Positions 5,545-6,291 of a DNA stretch of 6,291 bases are shown piece by piece. The notes beneath the pieces are model-generated. The model was given only the letters and a program-made list of their open reading frames with translations. It ran no database searches and was not told the DNA's origin. The first letter of the stretch is position 1; each line of letters starts with the position of its first letter. A program made the position numbers and the translations under genes. This DNA comes from CAZYJD01 sp964647785 (GTDB lineage: Bacteria; Bacteroidota; Bacteroidia; NS11-12g; UBA9320), in contig CAZYJD010000103.1 of NCBI GenBank assembly GCA_964647785.1, positions 1-6,291 on the forward strand, written 5' to 3'.

Positions 5545-6171
5545 TTAAAAGCAATCACAAATGCAGTTGGCTTGATCATACATCAAATTGTCTATATGAG
5601 TCCCCAAAGGAGGAATAATTAATGATGAGCTCATGATCATCTCAAATTTACCTTCTTCTGTAAAATTTGGAGGGCTATTAGAACATCCGTTGACTCCAAC
5701 AATTTGATTATTTAGAATATACGTGTTTCCGCAACAATCACTGCAATACGGCATTCTTGTAATCAAATCAATAAAATACTCACCAGTTTCGGGCAATTCT
5801 GCATTGATTTCCCAATCATTGTTTTGGGTAAGCATGAACCCGGGAGGATTGGGCAACATCGTTAAACTGTATTCAATTTCATTCCCCTGATTATCAAAAT
5901 AATAAATCCTTAAATAGATATCCATGGGCTGATTATATGCCACCTGACATTCAGGGGTCAAACCAAACTTAGAGCCAAACTTCCCTGTTGGATTATCCGA
6001 TGAATTAAAATCTTGATACTTTAATACAATCTTCACATTCTTGGTTGGACCATTGGGGCTAGGTGGGGTATTTCCGCTGCTATTATTTTTGTTCTTGCAA
6101 CGCCCAGACATAATCATCATCAAACCGACAACGATTAATAACATTCTATTAATTTGAATGAAGTAATTCAT
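5545..6171 (-). CDS. Hypothetical cysteine-rich secreted protein or lipoprotein, 208 residues
   Basis: Family not recognised. The N-terminus has one arginine (R9), a hydrophobic stretch rich in Leu, Ile, Val and Met (10-21), then SGRC25. C25 is a candidate lipidation site, but arginine just before it departs from the usual small residue of a lipobox, so lipidation is uncertain. A Lys/Asn/Ser/Gly/Pro-rich linker (26-44) follows, then a likely beta-rich domain from about 45, including ETGEYFIDL, a pattern common in Ig-like folds. Cysteines are at 75, 143, 146, 147, 163, 203, 205 and 207, clustering as CSDCC and a terminal CICDCF: eight, enough for four disulfides or a metal site. It is first in a two-gene leftward unit with the lipoprotein gene downstream. 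Its sequence is visibly more AT-rich than the polymerase unit. The ATG at 6142-6144 (M10) is a possible shorter start, but it drops the positive n-region. Confidence 0.78.
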   Translation of the reverse strand: MNYFIQINRMLLIVVGLMMIMSGRCKNKNNSSGNTPPSPNGPTKNVKIVLKYQDFNSSDNPTGKFGSKFGLTPECQVAYNQPMDIYLRIYYFDNQGNEIEYSLTMLPNPPGFMLTQNNDWEINAELPETGEYFIDLITRMPYCSDCCGNTYILNNQIVGVNGCSNSPPNFTEEGKFEMIMSSSLIIPPLGTHIDNLMYDQANCICDCF

Positions 6172-6291
6172 GTTTCAAAAAAATAAAAAAAAAATGAATA
6201 AAGCAATATTTTAGCGCTATTTACATAAAAAATTACTGCTAATTCAGAGTTGATCGAAGCCTTCCATTAATACCTTGTTGATCTATAACAA
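6172..6291. other. Upstream region of the leftward lipoprotein pair
   Basis: AT-rich sequence that should carry the promoter for the two - strand genes. It holds an A-rich stretch at 6177-6194, an 8-base palindrome TAGCGCTA at 6212-6219 and two copies of GTTGATC at 6249-6255 and 6277-6283, 28 bases apart. I found no clean TAnnTTTG element on the - strand, so no promoter is called. The short repeats are within chance expectation. Confidence 0.4.

Noticed and set aside
6239..6291. A short - strand frame open to the right edge, ending in TAG at 6239-6241
   Set aside because: Sixteen codons without a stop are expected by chance and the residues match no family I recognise; it could be the end of another gene but cannot be supported here.

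Overview
The window looks like a Bacteroidota chromosome segment. The evidence is a short, Bacteroidota-style DnaE polymerase, a C-terminal fragment resembling the Bacteroidota form of LptD, two MKK/MNY-type lipoprotein precursors, and A-rich leaders without Shine-Dalgarno sites. The class within the phylum cannot be fixed from this sequence. No RNA gene, CRISPR array, insertion sequence or origin was recognised.

Layout. Positions 1-203 hold the last 64 codons of an LptD-like outer-membrane protein on the + strand, with an in-frame TAA just upstream at 6-8. Positions 204-612 contain no intact gene. They carry a stem-loop right after the lptD-like stop, a hairpin terminator best read leftward, a possible decayed C-terminal tail on the - strand, and two short perfect palindromes close to the next gene. 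Positions 613-3672 encode a 1019-residue DNA polymerase III alpha-type protein. Its stop codon overlaps the start of a 352-residue radical SAM protein (3669-4727) in the same direction. After a convergent gap holding an imperfect direct repeat, two unrecognised putative lipoprotein genes lie on the - strand (6171-5545, then 5527-4826), 17 bases apart and probably co-transcribed leftward.

How the genes work together. The polymerase and the radical SAM protein form a tightly coupled two-gene unit. The polymerase keeps its three catalytic aspartates and a sliding-clamp-binding motif, but has lost PHP metal ligands and ends where the tau-binding region of a replicative alpha subunit would begin. 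This suits an accessory, DnaE2-like damage-tolerance enzyme. The radical SAM protein belongs to the PA0069/Rv2578c group, related to spore photoproduct lyase. The coupling therefore suggests a DNA-damage module in which a lesion-processing enzyme is made with a translesion polymerase, but the radical SAM substrate is unknown. No dinB/imuB or LexA-like gene lies within the window. The two palindromes upstream are candidate operators. The lipoprotein pair is probably unrelated envelope biology; the first protein is unusually cysteine-rich.
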